From the NCBI GenBank assembly GCA_022768065.1, contig JALELS010000005.1, positions 16,319 to 80,318 on the forward strand: a stretch of DNA of 64,000 bases. The letters are read 5' to 3'. Below are positions 62,882 to 64,000 of the stretch, piece after piece; the stretch's first letter is position 1; the number at the start of each line of letters is the position of its first letter. This DNA is from Ruminococcus sp. GTDB lineage: Bacteria > Bacillota > Clostridia > Oscillospirales > Acutalibacteraceae. Both the position numbers and the translations under genes were made by a program. Under the pieces are notes generated by a model, which saw only the letters and a program-made list of their open reading frames with translations, did no database searches and was not told the origin of the DNA.

Positions 62882-63112
62882 GCCCGATGCGATAAATATA
62901 CGGACAATATTGACCCAACACCTATATTTTAGGGGTTCGGATTCCGATGCTGTGGAGCAGACCTCCCGCCTATTCGGCGGACGTTGGGAGCACGAATGCT
63001 GACGATAGATCCCCACCTGCTTTTGAATGCAGGTTAATTATTGCCGTGTACGGTCGGGCGGGCATCATAATAAAATCTAAGGAGCTGTGATGTGATTTCA
63101 CAGCTCCTTTAA
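62882..63112 (+). ncRNA. ssrS: candidate 6S RNA
   Basis: A GC-richer island with end-to-end pairing: GCCCGA with TCGGGC and TATACGG-CAATA with TATTG-CCGTGTA close the molecule. GGGG (62931 region) pairs with CCCC (63011 region), and an apical helix has CCGCC/GGCGG. The unpaired 3' strand carries a small hairpin (ACCTGC/GCAGGT), as in the central bubble of 6S RNA. A terminator ends it. Total about 190 nt before the terminator, matching 6S. Not confirmed by covariance; another structured RNA is possible. Confidence 0.55.
63079..63110. terminator. terminator after the 6S-like RNA, shared with the cytidylate-kinase-like gene
   Basis: AAGGAGCTGTGA pairs with TCACAGCTCCTT around TGTGATT; plus-strand tail TTAAAT, minus-strand tail TTAGATTTTATT. 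Confidence 0.8.
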
Positions 63113-63123
63113 ATATTGCTTCT

Positions 63124-63726
63124 TTACAGGTAAAGCTCCGCAATACTGTTTACAATTTTATCCTCATCAGCCGTCGAGGTATTGATGCACATATCGTAAT
63201 TTTCTTTTGCTCCCCATTTTTGACCGCTGAGAAAAGCATAATATTCGGCACGCTTTTTATCTATCTGCATCATATGTTTTTGAAGTTCACGATCTGACAT
63301 CTCTTTGGGATCGTTACCTCTTTCGCGGCAGCGCTTCATTTTGTACTCTAGTTCCGCATAAAGGAATATACGAAACGGATCTTTATCACGCAGAACATAG
63401 TCAGCACATCTGCCTACAATAACGCAGTCTGACTTTTCAGCCACTTCTTTGATTATAACGCTCTCTGTTTTAAGCACTTCGAGTTGCTGATCCATTACAG
63501 GATTTGAAGAAGCCCAAAAGCTGTGACCGGTTGTTATATTCATCAGAGGAAACGGACGTTTTTCCTCTACACTCTGTATGTATTCGGTTGCAAGGTCGGT
63601 GCGCTTAGCAATCTCAACGACGATCTCGTGATCATAATAGGCAAACCTGAGTTTTTCAGCCAGCTTGCGACCTATTTCACGTCCTCCGCTGCCGAATTCA
63701 CGACCTACTGTTATGATTTTTCCCAT
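63124..63726 (-). CDS. cytidylate kinase-like family protein
   Basis: 200 residues, P-loop kinase of the Cytidylate_kin2 family. P-loop variant GREFGSGGREIGRKLAEKL at the N-terminus, FAYYDHEIVVEIAK, VIVGRCADYVL and the RCRERG arginines are typical. Substrate not proven. GGAG lies 8-10 nt before the ATG. It ends at the terminator shared with the 6S-like RNA. Confidence 0.88.
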   Translation of the reverse strand: MGKIITVGREFGSGGREIGRKLAEKLRFAYYDHEIVVEIAKRTDLATEYIQSVEEKRPFPLMNITTGHSFWASSNPVMDQQLEVLKTESVIIKEVAEKSDCVIVGRCADYVLRDKDPFRIFLYAELEYKMKRCRERGNDPKEMSDRELQKHMMQIDKKRAEYYAFLSGQKWGAKENYDMCINTSTADEDKIVNSIAELYL

Positions 63727-63860
63727 ATGAATTCTCCTCTCTCAAAACAGAATCGACCGAGCTTTGTTTAATACTAATATATCACAAATAAATCTAAAAA
63801 GTAAGTAAAAATCAAAAATACGGGATAAAAATCTTTATGTAAAAATTTGTAAAAAAATAC

Positions 63861-64000
63861 AGTCAGGACCTCCGGCTAAGCCGGAGGCTTGAGTCGCCCT
63901 AGAAGGGCGCATTACAAACAACCCCCTCAAGGGGCGCTGAAAAGGTTTGCCGACTGCATTGTTTTTTCAGCTACCCCTAAAGGGGTTTCTTTTATGCTTT
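63861..64000 (-). mobile_element. candidate right end of an IS200/IS605 (tnpB) element with guide-RNA scaffold (partial)
   Basis: Five tandem hairpins: CCTCCGGC/GCCGGAGG (63869-63887), CGCCCT/AGGGCG (63895-63909), CCCCT/AGGGG (63923-63934), GCTGAAAA/TTTTCAGC (63936-63971) and ACCCCT/AGGGGT (63973-63986). On the minus strand a reading frame ends inside them, and the last element reads CTCAAGCCTCCGGC ... GGAGG, like TnpB guide-RNA ends. The element would extend beyond the right edge. Confidence 0.45.
63927..64000 (-). CDS. possible TnpB C-terminal fragment (partial)
   Basis: An open frame runs in from the right edge on the minus strand and ends with TGA at 63927. Its last residues include KETPLGVAEKTMQ. 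A Pro-Leu-Gly-Val-Ala segment near the C-terminus is what I would expect for clostridial TnpB proteins, and the frame overlaps the hairpin array as tnpB overlaps its guide RNA. Only 24 codons are visible, so this rests mainly on the adjoining RNA structure. Confidence 0.3.
   Translation of the reverse strand, partial: SIKETPLGVAEKTMQSANLFSAP

Noticed and set aside
1..64000. CRISPR array
   Set aside because: No regularly spaced direct repeats were seen; the only tandem structures are the distinct hairpins at the right edge.

Overview
The window looks like chromosomal DNA of a spore-forming, low-to-moderate-GC Clostridia member, most like the Ruminococcaceae/Oscillospiraceae group. Reasons: spo0A, spoIVB, spoIVFA, spoIVFB and bofA are all present; a dockerin module occurs in a secreted enzyme; Firmicutes-type promoters (TTGACA-N17-TATAAT-like) and GGAGG ribosome sites are everywhere; DUF5685, TIGR03960 and TIGR03936 families are present. 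Most genes are on the minus strand in dense operons with 1-14 nt overlaps.

Layout, left to right. 1-2.1 kb: a J-domain-like protein (cut by the edge), a DUF5685 protein and metF. 2.2-9.2 kb: a lipoprotein with a transcobalamin-like C-terminal domain, a cell-wall-anchored alpha/alpha-toroid protein, and a three-gene NuoE/NuoF/GltD-fusion flavoprotein complex resembling electron-bifurcating transhydrogenases. 9.3-14.6 kb: a PHP phosphoesterase, then a cell-wall hydrolase operon (GHL10 glycosidase, amidase, glucosaminidase with an internal dockerin). 14.8-20.6 kb: BMP-family nucleoside ABC transporter plus xpt. 20.7-24.3 kb: MATE transporter, spo0A, spoIVB. 24.4-36.4 kb: housekeeping (aroK, pfkA, dnaE, lysA, engB, lon, serC, serA). 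36.4-41.7 kb: a DEDDh nuclease and a folate operon (folE-P-B-K) headed by an LCP-like protein and a transglutaminase-like lipoprotein. 41.7-54.6 kb: clpX-clpP-tig, a phosphoesterase, thrC, then yraN/rnhB/rbgA/two lepB/rplS, and the TIGR03936/TIGR03960 pair. 54.6-57.2 kb: spoIVFB, spoIVFA, an unrecognised 54-residue membrane protein, tRNA-Val and bofA. 57.3-63.7 kb: an orphan beta-propeller-like protein, plsY, a PyrR-type attenuator with pyrR and a uracil permease, an aldose-epimerase-like protein, two structured non-coding transcripts, a DUF1292 protein and a cytidylate-kinase-like protein. The right edge carries five tandem hairpins that look like the guide-RNA end of an IS200/IS605 tnpB element.

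How parts work together. SpoIVB, SpoIVFA, SpoIVFB and BofA are the signalling and processing parts of the pro-sigmaK checkpoint, and three of them lie within 2.3 kb. The BMP/ABC genes and xpt form a purine nucleoside uptake and salvage unit, and pyrR/uraA the pyrimidine equivalent. The GHL10-amidase-glucosaminidase genes together could strip peptides from peptidoglycan and cut the denuded glycan. The most unexplained item is an approximately 335-nt minus-strand transcription unit at 61903-62237. It has a strong promoter, a terminator, a 20-codon ORF with an ideal ribosome site and an extended hairpin, but no downstream gene. All functional calls are from reading the sequence; no database search was run.
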